Shown here: in pieces, positions 35,127 through 44,714 of the stretch
Position numbering within the stretch: position 1 is the stretch's first letter
Layout of the letters: each line of letters opens with the position of its first letter
Assembly (NCBI GenBank): GCA_014804655.1
Contig: JAAUZK010000025.1
Span: 1-53,716 of the forward strand
Direction of reading: 5' to 3'
Length of the DNA stretch: 53,716 bases
Source of the DNA: Lachnospiraceae bacterium
Lineage (GTDB): Bacteria > Bacillota > Clostridia > Lachnospirales > Lachnospiraceae
Notes under the pieces: generated by a model
The model's database searches: none
What the model saw: the letters and a program-made list of their open reading frames with translations, nothing else
Told to the model about the DNA's origin: nothing
Program-made: the position numbers and the translations under genes

Positions 35127-36461
35127 ATGCTCGTAGAAAACAAAACAATTGAATTCAAGCGGGAATACGTTGAAAATATTAAAAATACGATTGTTGCCTT
35201 TGCCAACTGCGATGGTGGTACACTTTATATCGGAGTGAACGACGATGGAACAGCTTGCGGTGTTGACGACGTTGATGGTACTATGTTGCGTTTAACCAAT
35301 GCAATTAGGGATGCTGTGCGTCCGGATATTACTATGTTTGTGGAATGTCGTAATGATGTGATGGACGAAAAGCCTATTTTATGTGTAACTGTTCAGCGAG
35401 GTACAGCAAGACCGTATTATTTGTATAGAAAAGGAATTCGCCCCGAGGGTGTTTATGTTCGTCAAGGTGCATCGACAGTTCCGGCAACAGAAGCCGCTAT
35501 ACTGAATATGATCAAGGAAACCAGCGGTGACAGTTATGAGGCGGCCCGTTCTCTCAATCAGCATCTTACTTTTAATAAGGCTGCCAATTTCTTTAAAAAG
35601 CGGAAGGTAGAGTTTGAAAAAGCCCAAATGCGTACGCTTCACCTGATTGGTGAGGATGATACATACACTAATTTGGCGTTTTTGTTATCTGAGCAGTGTA
35701 CGCATATGATTAAACTGGCTGTTTTTGAGGGTAGTAGGAAATCTGTATTCAAGGATCGCCGAGAACTGTCAGGTTCTCTTTTGGAGCAACTGGAGGAAGC
35801 TTTCGATTATATTGATCATTACAATCGTACCCGTGCAGAATTCTCCGGACTGGATCGGTTAGATATGCGGGATTATCCTCCGGAGGCAATACGTGAGGCG
35901 CTACTGAATGCTATCGTTCACAGGGACTATTCTTTCAGCAGTGCTACTCTTATCAGTATTTTTGAAGACCGAATTGAATTCGTAACAATCGGTGGTTTGG
36001 TAAAAGGAATTACATTGGATGACGTGAAGCTGGGGGTTTCTGTATTGCGCAATCAGTATTTAGCTAATATTTTCTATCGTCTGCGGCTGATCGAAGCATA
36101 TGGTACAGGAATTCTTAAAATCAATGAGTGTTACGATGATTATGCTGTGAAACCTATTATCGAGACAACAGGTAATGCTTTTAAGATTACACTTCCCAAC
36201 ACCAACTTCCACTCAGAAGAGCAAAAAGCTCTGAATACCCTTAAATCGGGTATTTCTACCAGCTTGACAAAAAGAGAAGAACGAATTGATACTGTCCTAA
36301 AACTGTGTCGCAGTAAAGGTTCTATTGTTCGCAGCGATGTAGAAATGGCACTTGGTGTGTCCCAATCTACGGCAATTCTGCTTTTACGGGAGATGACTGA
36401 TGATAATATACTGGTTAAAAAAGGAAAAACCAAAAATCTGCGATACTACGAAAATAAATAA
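35127..36461 (+). CDS. AlbA_2 (Schlafen-like) DNA/RNA-binding ATPase
   Basis: 444 residues from ATG 35127 with TTGGAGGA upstream. N-terminal AlbA_2 domain (NKTIEFKREYVENIKNTIVA, FANCDGGTLYIGVNDDGTAC, GVYVRQGASTVPA), then an HATPase_c_4-like region (YPPEAIREALLNAIVHRDYS, AYGTGILKINECYDDY) and a C-terminal winged helix. These proteins are putative regulators linked to nucleic acid binding. It is monocistronic. Confidence 0.9.
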   Translation: MLVENKTIEFKREYVENIKNTIVAFANCDGGTLYIGVNDDGTACGVDDVDGTMLRLTNAIRDAVRPDITMFVECRNDVMDEKPILCVTVQRGTARPYYLYRKGIRPEGVYVRQGASTVPATEAAILNMIKETSGDSYEAARSLNQHLTFNKAANFFKKRKVEFEKAQMRTLHLIGEDDTYTNLAFLLSEQCTHMIKLAVFEGSRKSVFKDRRELSGSLLEQLEEAFDYIDHYNRTRAEFSGLDRLDMRDYPPEAIREALLNAIVHRDYSFSSATLISIFEDRIEFVTIGGLVKGITLDDVKLGVSVLRNQYLANIFYRLRLIEAYGTGILKINECYDDYAVKPIIETTGNAFKITLPNTNFHSEEQKALNTLKSGISTSLTKREERIDTVLKLCRSKGSIVRSDVEMALGVSQSTAILLLREMTDDNILVKKGKTKNLRYYENK

Positions 36462-36511
36462 AGAAGTTCTGGGGAAAATGCGTCAGCGGCTCCGAAGCCT
36501 GTTGGAGAAAA

Positions 36512-38203
36512 ATGATAAGAAGCATGAAAAAAATATTATTAGTTGAAGATGATCCGGATATTGTTTCATCTCTCACTGTATTTATGAAAAATGAAGGTTA
36601 TTTGGTTGATGGAGCAGATGGGCAACGGGCTGCTTTAGAAAAACTTGCCCAGAGGCAATATGACATTGTACTTTTGGATATTTCGTTGAATGACGGAAAT
36701 GGATTCAGCACTTGTTCAGCCATTAAAAGCCAAAAAGATATTCCGATTATTTTCTTAACCGCCAACGATGATGAATTTAGTGTTGTCAGCGGGTTAGAAC
36801 TGGGAGCTGATGATTATATTTGCAAGCCATTCCGCCCGAGAGAATTATTGGCAAGAATCAATACTGTTCTGCGCAGGGCAAATGGAAAGAACGAATATAT
36901 TGCCTGTAAAGATATTACGGTCGACGTCCAAAAAGCGATTGTCCGCAAAGGAAACACAGAGATATTCCTTTCAGCGTTGGAATATCGTCTGCTACTGGTA
37001 TTTTTGCAGAATCCGGGAATCGTATTTTCGAGGAAAAGGCTTCTCGAAATAATTTGGGACGCTACAGGCGAATTTATCAATGATAATACATTAACTGTCT
37101 ACATCAAAAGATTGCGTGATAAAATAGAAACGAATCCGCAGGAGCCGGAAATTATTTTGACGGTTCGCGGACTTGGATATAAATCATGGGGGAGTATGGA
37201 TTTCCTGAGAAATAAAGAAGTACGGTCACAAATAGCACTAAGCGTTGTCATTACAATTGTATGCAGTATTTTGGGCTTTATCTTTTGCAAGACGTTTTGT
37301 TGGATTCCCTTCTTAACCGGATGCGCTGTCAGCTGTATTTCATTGGTTTTCACTTATCGGCGCTATGCGAAAATTTCCTCTCTAAGTCAGGACATTGACA
37401 GATTGCTGCATGGTGAAGAAAGCATTCGTTTTGATGATTATGGTGAGGGTGAGTTAGCTGTCCTGGGGAATGAGATTTCAAAGATGACGCTGCGGCTTTT
37501 AGAACAGTCAGAACAGCTACGGAAAGATAAAAATTATTTGGCAGATTCTTTAGCAGATATTTCCCACCAATTAAAGACACCTCTAACCTCCCTTGAAATA
37601 TTGAACGCTGCCCTTTCGCAGGAAAGCGTTGACGAGGAACAACGATCCGTCCTGTTACAAGAACAGTTGAGCTTGTTGTCACGAATGGAATGGCTGATTG
37701 CCGTTTTATTGAAATTGTCACGTTTAGATGCCGGGACAATAGAGTTTGAGAAAAACCCTTTCTCTATGAAAGAATTAGTAAAGCAGGCAACAGCATCATT
37801 TGATGTGACGCTGGATATTAAAAATATCACAATGAATATTTCTGATCTGTCAGAAATTCGATTATGTGGGGATATAAAGTGGCTTGCAGAAGCATTGTCG
37901 AATGTTATCAAAAACTGTATTGAAAGCACACCGTCCGGCGGACAAATAAATATCAGCGCTGAAGAAAATGCGATGTATGTGAAGCTATGTATTTGGGATA
38001 ACGGAAGCGGGATTCCGAAAAAGGATATTCCTCATTTGTTTGAGCGTTTTTATCGTGGAAAAAATTCCAGCAAAAATGGTGTTGGAATTGGCTTATCTTT
38101 AGCGAAAACAATCATTACGCAGCAGAACGGGACAATTACAGTTGAAAACCAAATACCACAGGGGGCAAAATTTACGATTTGCTTTTACAAAGGGATTGCC
38201 TAA
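36512..38203 (+). CDS. Response regulator fused to intramembrane-sensing histidine kinase
   Basis: 563 residues in one frame. Residues 1-225 are an OmpR-type regulator: acidic pocket VEDDPD, phosphoacceptor Asp in IVLLDISL, Lys in DDYICKPF and a winged helix ending VRGLGYK. After SWGSMDFLRNKEVRSQIALS begins a sensor kinase of the intramembrane-sensing type: two membrane helices with a tiny loop (CKTFCWIP), H-box ISHQLKTPL, N-box EALSNVIKNCIES, G-box DNGSGIP and FERFYRG. Bce-type systems normally have two separate genes; here the join runs through a G5 run at 37188-37192. One G fewer would end the regulator at a TGA at 37206-37208 that overlaps the kinase start codon (37196). So this is either a real fusion or a one-base error. 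It precedes the BceAB-like transporter. Confidence 0.8.
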   Translation: MIRSMKKILLVEDDPDIVSSLTVFMKNEGYLVDGADGQRAALEKLAQRQYDIVLLDISLNDGNGFSTCSAIKSQKDIPIIFLTANDDEFSVVSGLELGADDYICKPFRPRELLARINTVLRRANGKNEYIACKDITVDVQKAIVRKGNTEIFLSALEYRLLLVFLQNPGIVFSRKRLLEIIWDATGEFINDNTLTVYIKRLRDKIETNPQEPEIILTVRGLGYKSWGSMDFLRNKEVRSQIALSVVITIVCSILGFIFCKTFCWIPFLTGCAVSCISLVFTYRRYAKISSLSQDIDRLLHGEESIRFDDYGEGELAVLGNEISKMTLRLLEQSEQLRKDKNYLADSLADISHQLKTPLTSLEILNAALSQESVDEEQRSVLLQEQLSLLSRMEWLIAVLLKLSRLDAGTIEFEKNPFSMKELVKQATASFDVTLDIKNITMNISDLSEIRLCGDIKWLAEALSNVIKNCIESTPSGGQINISAEENAMYVKLCIWDNGSGIPKKDIPHLFERFYRGKNSSKNGVGIGLSLAKTIITQQNGTITVENQIPQGAKFTICFYKGIA

Positions 38204-38220
38204 TGCGATTCCTTTTTTTA

Positions 38221-38274
38221 GTGACATTTTTGTAATGAAATAGTAATAACAGAGTCACTTTATGCTGTTATGAT
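38221..38274 (+). promoter_or_regulatory. Response-regulator-type promoter of the Bce-like transporter
   Basis: Extended -10 TGtTATGAT (TATGAT at 38269-38274) with no good -35. Upstream are TAATGAAATAG and TAATAACAG as near direct repeats and GTGAC (38221-38225) facing GTCAC (38254-38258). This fits activation by an OmpR-type regulator such as the fused protein upstream. Confidence 0.4.
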
Positions 38275-38317
38275 TTTTAATGTTATATGAAATTACGCAA
38301 GGCAGGAGGAGCGAACT

Positions 38318-38998
38318 ATGGAAATTTTAAGAGTTGAAAATATCTGCAAGACGTATGATACAGGTGAAACTACCGTTAATGCCCTGACTGATATTTCGTT
38401 TTCGGTACAAAAAGGGGAATTTGTTGCAATCATTGGTGCATCGGGTTCGGGTAAATCTACCTTGCTGCATATCCTTGGCGGTATTGACCAGCCGACATCC
38501 GGAGAAGTGTTTGTAGATGGACAAAGTGTGTATGAACGGACGGAAGATCAGCTTGCGGTGTTCCGCAGACGACAGGTAGGGCTGATCTATCAGTTCTATA
38601 ACTTAATTCCGGTTTTGAATGTGGAGGAAAATATTACTCTGCCTGTCAGATTGGATGGACGAAAAATAAATAAAAAACGTTTAGCGGGATTACTGCAGGT
38701 ATTGGGATTGACAAAACGCAGAAAGCATTTACCTAGTCAGCTTTCAGGAGGACAACAGCAGCGAGTATCTATTGGACGTGCGCTTATGAATGCTCCTGCT
38801 ATTCTTCTGGCTGATGAACCTACCGGAAACCTGGATACGCAAAACACACAGGAGATCATGCAGCTTTTGAGAGCGTCCAATAAAACCTATAAGCAGACAA
38901 TTATCCTGATCACCCATGACCGGGAAATTGCGTTACAGGCGGACAGGATTTTGGAAATTCAGGACGGAGAGCTTATCAGGGATGAGGTGAATGACTGA
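38318..38998 (+). CDS. ABC ATPase of Bce-like peptide-resistance transporter
   Basis: 226 residues. Walker [10 protein letters not shown], signature LSGGQQQR, Walker [13 protein letters not shown], as in BceA/SalX/LolD-type ATPases. AGGAGG precedes the ATG. Its stop overlaps the permease start (TGATG). Confidence 0.93.
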   Translation: MEILRVENICKTYDTGETTVNALTDISFSVQKGEFVAIIGASGSGKSTLLHILGGIDQPTSGEVFVDGQSVYERTEDQLAVFRRRQVGLIYQFYNLIPVLNVEENITLPVRLDGRKINKKRLAGLLQVLGLTKRRKHLPSQLSGGQQQRVSIGRALMNAPAILLADEPTGNLDTQNTQEIMQLLRASNKTYKQTIILITHDREIALQADRILEIQDGELIRDEVND

Positions 38999-41508
38999 TG
39001 GAAATGATGTTCACACTTACACTAAAAACGCTGAAACAAAATAAAAAACGTACACTTCTTACTGTTTTTACCATTATTCTTTCGGTAGGCATGATGACTG
39101 CTGTTTTGTGCGGCGGTTGGTCAATGCTTAGATTTTTGCAGGAGAAAGAAAAGATATATGGTGGTGATTATGCGTACAGTATTGAAATTACATCAAAACA
39201 GCAGGCAGAAAATCTCCTGCAGGAGAAGAATGTAGAAGATGTATCGCTGCTTCGGTTTGCCGGAAGCAGTTTTTACGGGGAACCGTCCAATAAAACATTG
39301 CTTGCTGTTGCAGAAATCAATGATGCATTTGTTGAAAACTTTTCTTTGGAACAGTATTTATTAGAGGGACGCTTCCCTTTAAATGAAAATGAAATAATCT
39401 TAACACAGGAGTTTATAGATGATAACGGGTTGTCATTTTCCGTAGGCGATACCATACAGCTTTCTCTTGGTATGCGGGTGTGGGATGAAATCAATACGGA
39501 ATTATATGGATTCATCAATTTTCTTGGGGAGCGGGAAAGTTTTCACCTGAATGCTGACAGGACATATACCATAGTCGGTATTGTGTCTGAAATGAATGAA
39601 TCTAAAGTAGGCAGTGAGTTTAATGCTTATAGTGGAATGCGTGACGATGGAAGCGCTTTATCAGCATTTGTAAAATGCAATCATATTTCTAAGTCCGTAT
39701 ACTCTGAGGCAGAAGAAAATGCAAAAGCAGCCAGCGGACAGGTGTCAGCATTCCATTCTACGTTGCTTTTGTATCATGGCGTCACAGGTGGCAAAGGTGC
39801 GGTAAAGATTCTTGCGGCTGTCATGGCAGTTATTTTATTGCTAATGACCGCCTGTTCTGCAATGATCAGCAATGTCCTTTCCATTTCTTTGCAGGAACGC
39901 ATAAAACAACTCGGTATGCTTGCAAGTATTGGCGCTACCGGCAAACAGAAGAAAGCCAGCGTTATCATGGAAGCCTTTCTGCTTGGCACGATAGGTATTC
40001 CGTTTGGTTTATTATTTGGTTTAGGTTTAACCGTTGCTGTTTTGGCAATGATACGGATATCTTTTGAAACCGCTTTTACTTTTGCTACGATTGAGTTGCA
40101 CATTTATATTCATTGGCTCATTCTTCTTTTGGGAGCAATTTCAGGTATTGGCTCATTGTTCTTTGCCTGTAGAACTCCGGGAAGAATTGCTTCACAGGTT
40201 ACAGTGATTGACACATTGAAGCAGACAAATGTGTATCACATAAAACGGAAAAAGATCCCTCATGGAAGAGTAATGTCTGTATTTTTCGGAATATATGGAG
40301 CATTGGCCTCCAAAAATATTTATCGTAATCCGAAGCGGTTTCGTGCAATCACAATGTCCATTTTTTTAGCAGTTGTTCTTGGGCTGTCCTTGTATAGTTT
40401 TTCAGATTTTATGCTATACCAGACTTCAATGGACATGAAAGAAGATGGTTCAAGTTATACAGATGTGGAAGCCGCGATTCCCTATAAGGATCTACCGACA
40501 GCTGTAAGAACAATTTCTGATGCAGGTGTTTCGGCAGATATATCATACCGCATATCCCGCTATATGACAGCTGAATTTGAGGAAGAGATGATCAATCCTG
40601 ATATGGCCGGATATTTTATAAACGGCAGCCTTGCAGAATTATATGTTGTGGGTATGGATGAAGAACATTTACACGCGCTCTGCGAAGAAAATAACATAGA
40701 TTATGCGGCATATGATGGTAAATCAAATCATGGAATGCTGATCAATAGCGCAACCGGAAATTATGGTACTTCCTCTAACCGTGTTGTGATTGGCTCTCCG
40801 TTTTTACTTGAAAGTGGATCAGAGATAGAACTGGAATACAGTGATATCAGTAAAACGGTCATTGTTCAGGATGTTGTTAATGGCAATAACGCTGCGATTC
40901 AGTCACAATTTGTCCGTGACAGGGCAGTACTGATTGTTCCAATGTCCTATTTTGACTGGCTGTTAAGCGATGATACCTATATTGAGCTTGCTATTGGCAC
41001 ATCACAGCACGAACAGGTCACGGAATGTTTAGCGGATATGGGATTTTTTCAAGTATTCGATGTGGCAAAAACAACTGAAAATTCCCGACAGATCTATATA
41101 CTCCTCAAAATGATGGTCTGTATTTTTACAGTCTTAATGACAATGATCATTGGTCTGAATGTATGTAATACGATTGCAAATACGATCAATGTGCGCAGAA
41201 ACGAGTTTGCGGTACTGCGCTCTGTTGGCATGACACCGACCGGTTTGAAGAAAATGCTGCTTTTAGAATCTGCACTGTATGGTGTAAAGTCACTCATATT
41301 GGCATTACCAATAAGTTTGATAATCCACTATGTCATGTATTCACTGATTTCAAAGGGAATGACACCGTTTATGTTTTATATCAATTTGGGCGTATATGGC
41401 ATTGCCTTGATAGTGGTTACCCTTGTAGTGGTGATGGCAATGTTGTTTTCACTGCGCAGTGTGGAAAAAGTTGAAATTGTGAAAGAACTGAAAACAGGAA
41501 GTTATTGA
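38998..41508 (+). CDS. FtsX-like permease of Bce-like transporter
   Basis: 836 residues. An N-terminal membrane helix (TLLTVFTIILSVGMMTAVLC), a large extracellular region, a first FtsX three-helix block (LAAVMAVILLLMTACSAMIS to LLGAISGIGSLFFACRTPGR), then another long extracellular region and a final FtsX block (LLKMMVCIFTVLMTMIIGLN). With the ATPase and the RR-kinase it forms a sensing-and-resistance module against cell-wall-active peptides; in such systems the transporter itself is the sensor. The peptide is unknown. Confidence 0.9.
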   Translation: MEMMFTLTLKTLKQNKKRTLLTVFTIILSVGMMTAVLCGGWSMLRFLQEKEKIYGGDYAYSIEITSKQQAENLLQEKNVEDVSLLRFAGSSFYGEPSNKTLLAVAEINDAFVENFSLEQYLLEGRFPLNENEIILTQEFIDDNGLSFSVGDTIQLSLGMRVWDEINTELYGFINFLGERESFHLNADRTYTIVGIVSEMNESKVGSEFNAYSGMRDDGSALSAFVKCNHISKSVYSEAEENAKAASGQVSAFHSTLLLYHGVTGGKGAVKILAAVMAVILLLMTACSAMISNVLSISLQERIKQLGMLASIGATGKQKKASVIMEAFLLGTIGIPFGLLFGLGLTVAVLAMIRISFETAFTFATIELHIYIHWLILLLGAISGIGSLFFACRTPGRIASQVTVIDTLKQTNVYHIKRKKIPHGRVMSVFFGIYGALASKNIYRNPKRFRAITMSIFLAVVLGLSLYSFSDFMLYQTSMDMKEDGSSYTDVEAAIPYKDLPTAVRTISDAGVSADISYRISRYMTAEFEEEMINPDMAGYFINGSLAELYVVGMDEEHLHALCEENNIDYAAYDGKSNHGMLINSATGNYGTSSNRVVIGSPFLLESGSEIELEYSDISKTVIVQDVVNGNNAAIQSQFVRDRAVLIVPMSYFDWLLSDDTYIELAIGTSQHEQVTECLADMGFFQVFDVAKTTENSRQIYILLKMMVCIFTVLMTMIIGLNVCNTIANTINVRRNEFAVLRSVGMTPTGLKKMLLLESALYGVKSLILALPISLIIHYVMYSLISKGMTPFMFYINLGVYGIALIVVTLVVVMAMLFSLRSVEKVEIVKELKTGSY

Positions 41509-41538
41509 TGTTGACAAAGCGGTACCGTTTCTTCTGTT

Positions 41539-41688
41539 ATGACCAAAGCAGAATATAGTGCGGCACAAAGTGAAAAATTTGTTGATGATACTTTTGATGG
41601 ATCATTGCCGGCATTTGATGGGGAAGCAATTACGATTGTGGAAAGTAAAGGGGAAAATAAATTGGAGGATTTTGAAATTTTGGAGTAG
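41539..41688 (+). pseudogene. 49-codon fragment after the permease
   Basis: An open frame MTKAEYSAAQSEKFVDDTFD...LEDFEILE, very acidic, with no ribosome binding site. It is open slightly upstream of the ATG. It looks like the C-terminal tail of a lost protein rather than a gene. Confidence 0.25.
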
Positions 41689-41691
41689 GGC

Positions 41692-41732
41692 CGAACCCCC
41701 TTAACCTCGTTTTGGGGCTCTAAGGGGGTTCG
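41692..41732. terminator. Bidirectional terminator
   Basis: CGAACCCCCTTA (41692-41703) pairs perfectly over 12 bp with TAAGGGGGTTCG (41721-41732). It lies between convergent transcription units. Confidence 0.75.
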
Positions 41733-41748
41733 ATGCTTCTATGAAAGT

Positions 41749-42759
41749 TCAGGAATTCTTCAACTCAATGGGAATCTCATATAACACTTCATAACTGTCG
41801 TCAATGATTGCGCCATAGGGGTCTGTTTCCATGTTGCTGCGGATTACTTTCAGGGTCAGCTGTGTGCCCACCTTTTCCGGCTTGATGAACCAGTATCCGT
41901 ATGTGTCATCGTCCCTGTTTGGATAGGCGGTATAATCATTGCCCAGCTCATCAGACAGGACGAACCGATAATCATCCTCGTTATGCCCGATGGTGCTGCA
42001 GTCGATGAACAGTGTCACATAAAGGGCGGATTCCTCAATTCGCACCAGCGAGATACTGTGCTCATCAAATGAATAAGTTTTGCCGATGTCCCAACTCCTG
42101 TCCGTAAAGCAGGATGTGGGGGTAAAGGTGCTGGTAAAGCCTTCTCCGCCCTGTTCATAGAGCAGTTGGATAGTCAGTTCCTTCCCCATCAGATCTTGGC
42201 CCTCCACATCGTTCAAGTCAATGCAGTATAGATAGGTCGCTTTCGTGTCATTTATATCATAACTCTCCACATAGAGTCCTTCCATGTATTCTGACTGGCA
42301 GAGTACCGTGTTGCCTTCTTTAATGTAGAAAAACCAAGGCAGAAAATAGGAGTGGAAAGAACCGTCCTTGGCCTCTTCCAGACTGCTCCAGTCAAAGGTG
42401 TAGTGCAGCAGGATACGGTGGTCCTCTACTACTGCGTTGTGCAGCGTACCGACTACTCCGTTGCATTCCTGTGTGTCATCTATGCGGACAGCATAGACGG
42501 CTTCAATATCGTCAAAATTCTGTATGACGATGCGGTTTGCATTTGCCAGATTGGCAAGGAAGTGGCCGATTGCCGGGACGGCAGCGAGACTGACCGTGCC
42601 GAGGAGAAGAACCATGGCGGCAGCCAGTGCGACGCTGAAACGCATTCTTGTTCGTCGGGATTTATGTGTGTTGGTTTGTGCGTCGATATATTCCTGTATG
42701 TACTCTTCGTCCACACTTCCCATGATATTCAGCAACTGTTCGTTTATTTTGTCACTCAT
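41749..42759 (-). CDS. Membrane anti-sigma-like protein (DUF4179-type)
   Basis: 336 residues. The cytoplasmic N-terminus (SDKINEQLLNIMGSVDEEYI) is followed by one membrane helix (MRFSVALAAAMVLLLGTVSL) and a large extracellular domain. The start overlaps the sigma gene stop (ATGA). This is the standard layout of an ECF sigma factor's anti-sigma partner; the extracellular part would sense an envelope signal. The family name is from pattern only. Confidence 0.75.
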   Translation of the reverse strand: MSDKINEQLLNIMGSVDEEYIQEYIDAQTNTHKSRRTRMRFSVALAAAMVLLLGTVSLAAVPAIGHFLANLANANRIVIQNFDDIEAVYAVRIDDTQECNGVVGTLHNAVVEDHRILLHYTFDWSSLEEAKDGSFHSYFLPWFFYIKEGNTVLCQSEYMEGLYVESYDINDTKATYLYCIDLNDVEGQDLMGKELTIQLLYEQGGEGFTSTFTPTSCFTDRSWDIGKTYSFDEHSISLVRIEESALYVTLFIDCSTIGHNEDDYRFVLSDELGNDYTAYPNRDDDTYGYWFIKPEKVGTQLTLKVIRSNMETDPYGAIIDDSYEVLYEIPIELKNS

Positions 42760-43310
42760 ATGAAAATTCCCCTTTCTGTCAGATGATTTTTCAGCTTCTT
42801 CCGCATTCTGGAGAGTCGGATATTTATAGTGTTTTTTGTCACCCGGTTGCTTTCTGCCAGTGATTCTATGGATTCAAGAGCAAAGTAGCGGCCCATGAAG
42901 AGGATTCGGTCCTCGGCGGGCAGTCCGGCGAGGAAACCGTTTATGGCCTGTCGCAGTTCGTCGGCGTCTTCATCAAATGCGGTGCCTCCGGGAATGCAGT
43001 CCTCCAGTTCATCCAGAGCGACGAAATAGACACCTCCGCCCCGTTTACTGGCTGTCAGGCGGCGGAGACGGTCTATGGATCGCCGTCTGGTCAGCATGAC
43101 GGCATAGGAAGCAATTGATGCGGGACGTTTTGGGGGAACGGTATTCCAGATGTCCAGCAGGGTATCATTGACGCATTCCTCGGCATCCTGCGCCGTGGGA
43201 AGGATTCGCCCTGCAAAATTTTTCAGCAGTCTGCCATACTGGCGCAGGATCTCATCCAAAGCGGATTCCCTGCGTTGCCAGAGCAAAGTAATGATTTCGG
43301 TATCTTTCAT
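42756..43310 (-). CDS. ECF RNA polymerase sigma factor (first)
   Basis: 184 residues from the ATG at 43310 (GAAAGGAAAA just upstream on the minus strand); an 11-residue longer start at 43343 is possible. Region 2 (ILRQYGRLLKNFAGRILPTA, AEECVNDTLLDIWNTVPPK) and region 4 (SIESLAESNRVTKNTINIRL) are clear. It would direct polymerase to envelope-stress promoters under control of the anti-sigma gene that follows it. Confidence 0.9.
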   Translation of the reverse strand: MKDTEIITLLWQRRESALDEILRQYGRLLKNFAGRILPTAQDAEECVNDTLLDIWNTVPPKRPASIASYAVMLTRRRSIDRLRRLTASKRGGGVYFVALDELEDCIPGGTAFDEDADELRQAINGFLAGLPAEDRILFMGRYFALESIESLAESNRVTKNTINIRLSRMRKKLKNHLTERGIFI

Positions 43311-43560
43311 AAGCTTTTCCTTTCGTTCTTCTTTCATAAGCATATCATTATTTCATGTTCTCATCTAGATAGAGCGGCCGCCGGTTCCGGATGAACTTTG
43401 CAGTTCCTTACGTTTGTTTTTTGCGTTTCATAGAAATCCTCCATTCCTTGTGTAGCATCATAATCTGCATTCTATCTATTAAATCGCAGAGAGAGGAAAA
43501 AACTTTCAGGGTTTGAATTTTATTTATTTTAGATGTAACAATGTAGTTATAAAAATTTTG
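43311..43560. other. Gap between divergent units, nothing seen
   Basis: No convincing gene, repeat or RNA is visible. Confidence 0.4.
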
Positions 43561-43589
43561 TTGCAAAAGCGATTGTAAAACCGTACAAT
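43561..43589 (+). promoter_or_regulatory. Promoter of the GNAT toxin-antitoxin operon
   Basis: TTGCAA (43561-43566), 17-bp spacer, TACAAT (43584-43589). The antitoxin ATG follows at 43649 after a perfect AAAGGAGG. Confidence 0.55.
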
Positions 43590-43648
43590 ATAGATAGGAA
43601 AGTATGAGAAAGGCAAAAAGAGCCATACTAACAAAGGAGGTGTTTCTT

Positions 43649-43855
43649 ATGGCAACTTCAAGCATCACGAAAAATTTCGTCATTTCCGGAAAGGAACAGG
43701 TAGAGATGTTTGTCAATGCGATTGAAGAATCTGCCAAAAACCGTCCTGTCCGTAATCCCGTAGCTGTTAAGTTTATAAAAGGTGAAGAAGAATTGCGGGA
43801 ATTAATGAGATTTAGGGAAATGAAGGAAAAGGAGAGAATGAATGCTGATAAGTGA
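43649..43855 (+). CDS. Antitoxin partner of a GNAT toxin
   Basis: 68 residues from ATG 43649 (AAAGGAGG at 43633-43640). ATSSITKNFVISGKEQVEMF resembles the DNA-binding strand of a small beta-hairpin or ribbon antitoxin; the rest is charged (EELRELMRFREMKEKERMNA), as expected of a toxin-binding tail. It is 14 bp overlapping with the toxin gene. Role inferred from context. Confidence 0.7.
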   Translation: MATSSITKNFVISGKEQVEMFVNAIEESAKNRPVRNPVAVKFIKGEEELRELMRFREMKEKERMNADK

Positions 43856-44456
43856 TAAATTTTATGCAGTCAACATTCGTGAGTATCTTGCATTAGGAGA
43901 TGATCTAGAAGCCGGAGAGCCAGCGCTGCCCAGACTGCTCTCCGGATTTTCATGCCCGAAAAATCCGGATGTTGAACGGTTTTTGAAAAAAAGTGCCATA
44001 GAGTTTACAAAAAAGAACCAGTCTGTTACATATGTTGTGATTTCGGTAAAAGATGGCGGCTTGCTTGGTTATTTTACCCTTGCATTAAAGCCATTGACAG
44101 TCAGGGGCGAAATGGTAAGCAATACCACGAAAAAAAAGCTGCTTCGTGTCAGTGAATTAGACGAAAAGTCAGACACTTACACTATGGCGGCTTATCTGAT
44201 TGCACAGCTCGGAAAAAATTATGCAGATGGCAGGGACAAGGAAATTGCAGGAGAAGAAATGATAGAGCTTGCATGGATGGTTATTGAGGAAGCACAGTAT
44301 ATGTTCGGTGGCATGGTAACGTTTCTGGAAGCGGAAAATGAGGAAAAGCTGTTATCCTTTTATCAGAACAACCGTTTTTCACAGTTTGACACTAGACAGA
44401 CTGCATTAGGCACTGATGAATCGCATGAACTGGTACAGTTATTACGTTTGATTTAG
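43842..44456 (+). CDS. GNAT-family toxin
   Basis: 204 residues. It has a GNAT-like core (TYVVISVKDGGLLGYFTLAL, AYLIAQLGKNYADGRDKEIA, LSFYQNNRF), in the style of toxins that acetylate aminoacyl-tRNA. It follows a small basic/acidic antitoxin with overlapping frames. Toxicity and target are inference; it may also be an ordinary GNAT protein. Confidence 0.75.
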   Translation: MLISDKFYAVNIREYLALGDDLEAGEPALPRLLSGFSCPKNPDVERFLKKSAIEFTKKNQSVTYVVISVKDGGLLGYFTLALKPLTVRGEMVSNTTKKKLLRVSELDEKSDTYTMAAYLIAQLGKNYADGRDKEIAGEEMIELAWMVIEEAQYMFGGMVTFLEAENEEKLLSFYQNNRFSQFDTRQTALGTDESHELVQLLRLI

Positions 44457-44491
44457 CGGTTATGATTCTGCAATAATTGATATGTGGCGAT

Positions 44492-44534
44492 AAAAGGTCG
44501 AGGAAGGCTTGTTAAGTACCTTTCCCGGTCTTTT
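44492..44534 (+). terminator. Terminator after the GNAT toxin
   Basis: Sixteen-position stem: 44492-44507 pairs with 44519-44534, with one mismatch and three wobbles, ending in TTTT. Its 3' arm runs into the 35-bp repeat. Confidence 0.5.
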
Positions 44535-44565
44535 ATCTGTCTTTCGGGGAAAAAATCTGTAAGTC
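44531..44565 (+). repeat. 35-bp intergenic repeat, copy 1
   Basis: TTTTATCTGTCTTTCGGGG then AAAAAATCTGTAAGTC: the same 35 bases occur exactly at 47547-47581. Less exact similarity extends about 20 bp upstream. Each copy sits upstream of a coding operon. Confidence 0.8.
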
Positions 44566-44714
44566 CGGATAAAGTGAATGATATTTAGAGGGGGTAATGT
44601 TACAGTTTAATTATTGGAGGTCAATTATTGGACATAAATAAGCATTAAAAAATAAAAAGAAAATGTCTCTTTTTATTAATAATAAACGTTCATTATATAG
44701 AGGTGCATAGTACG

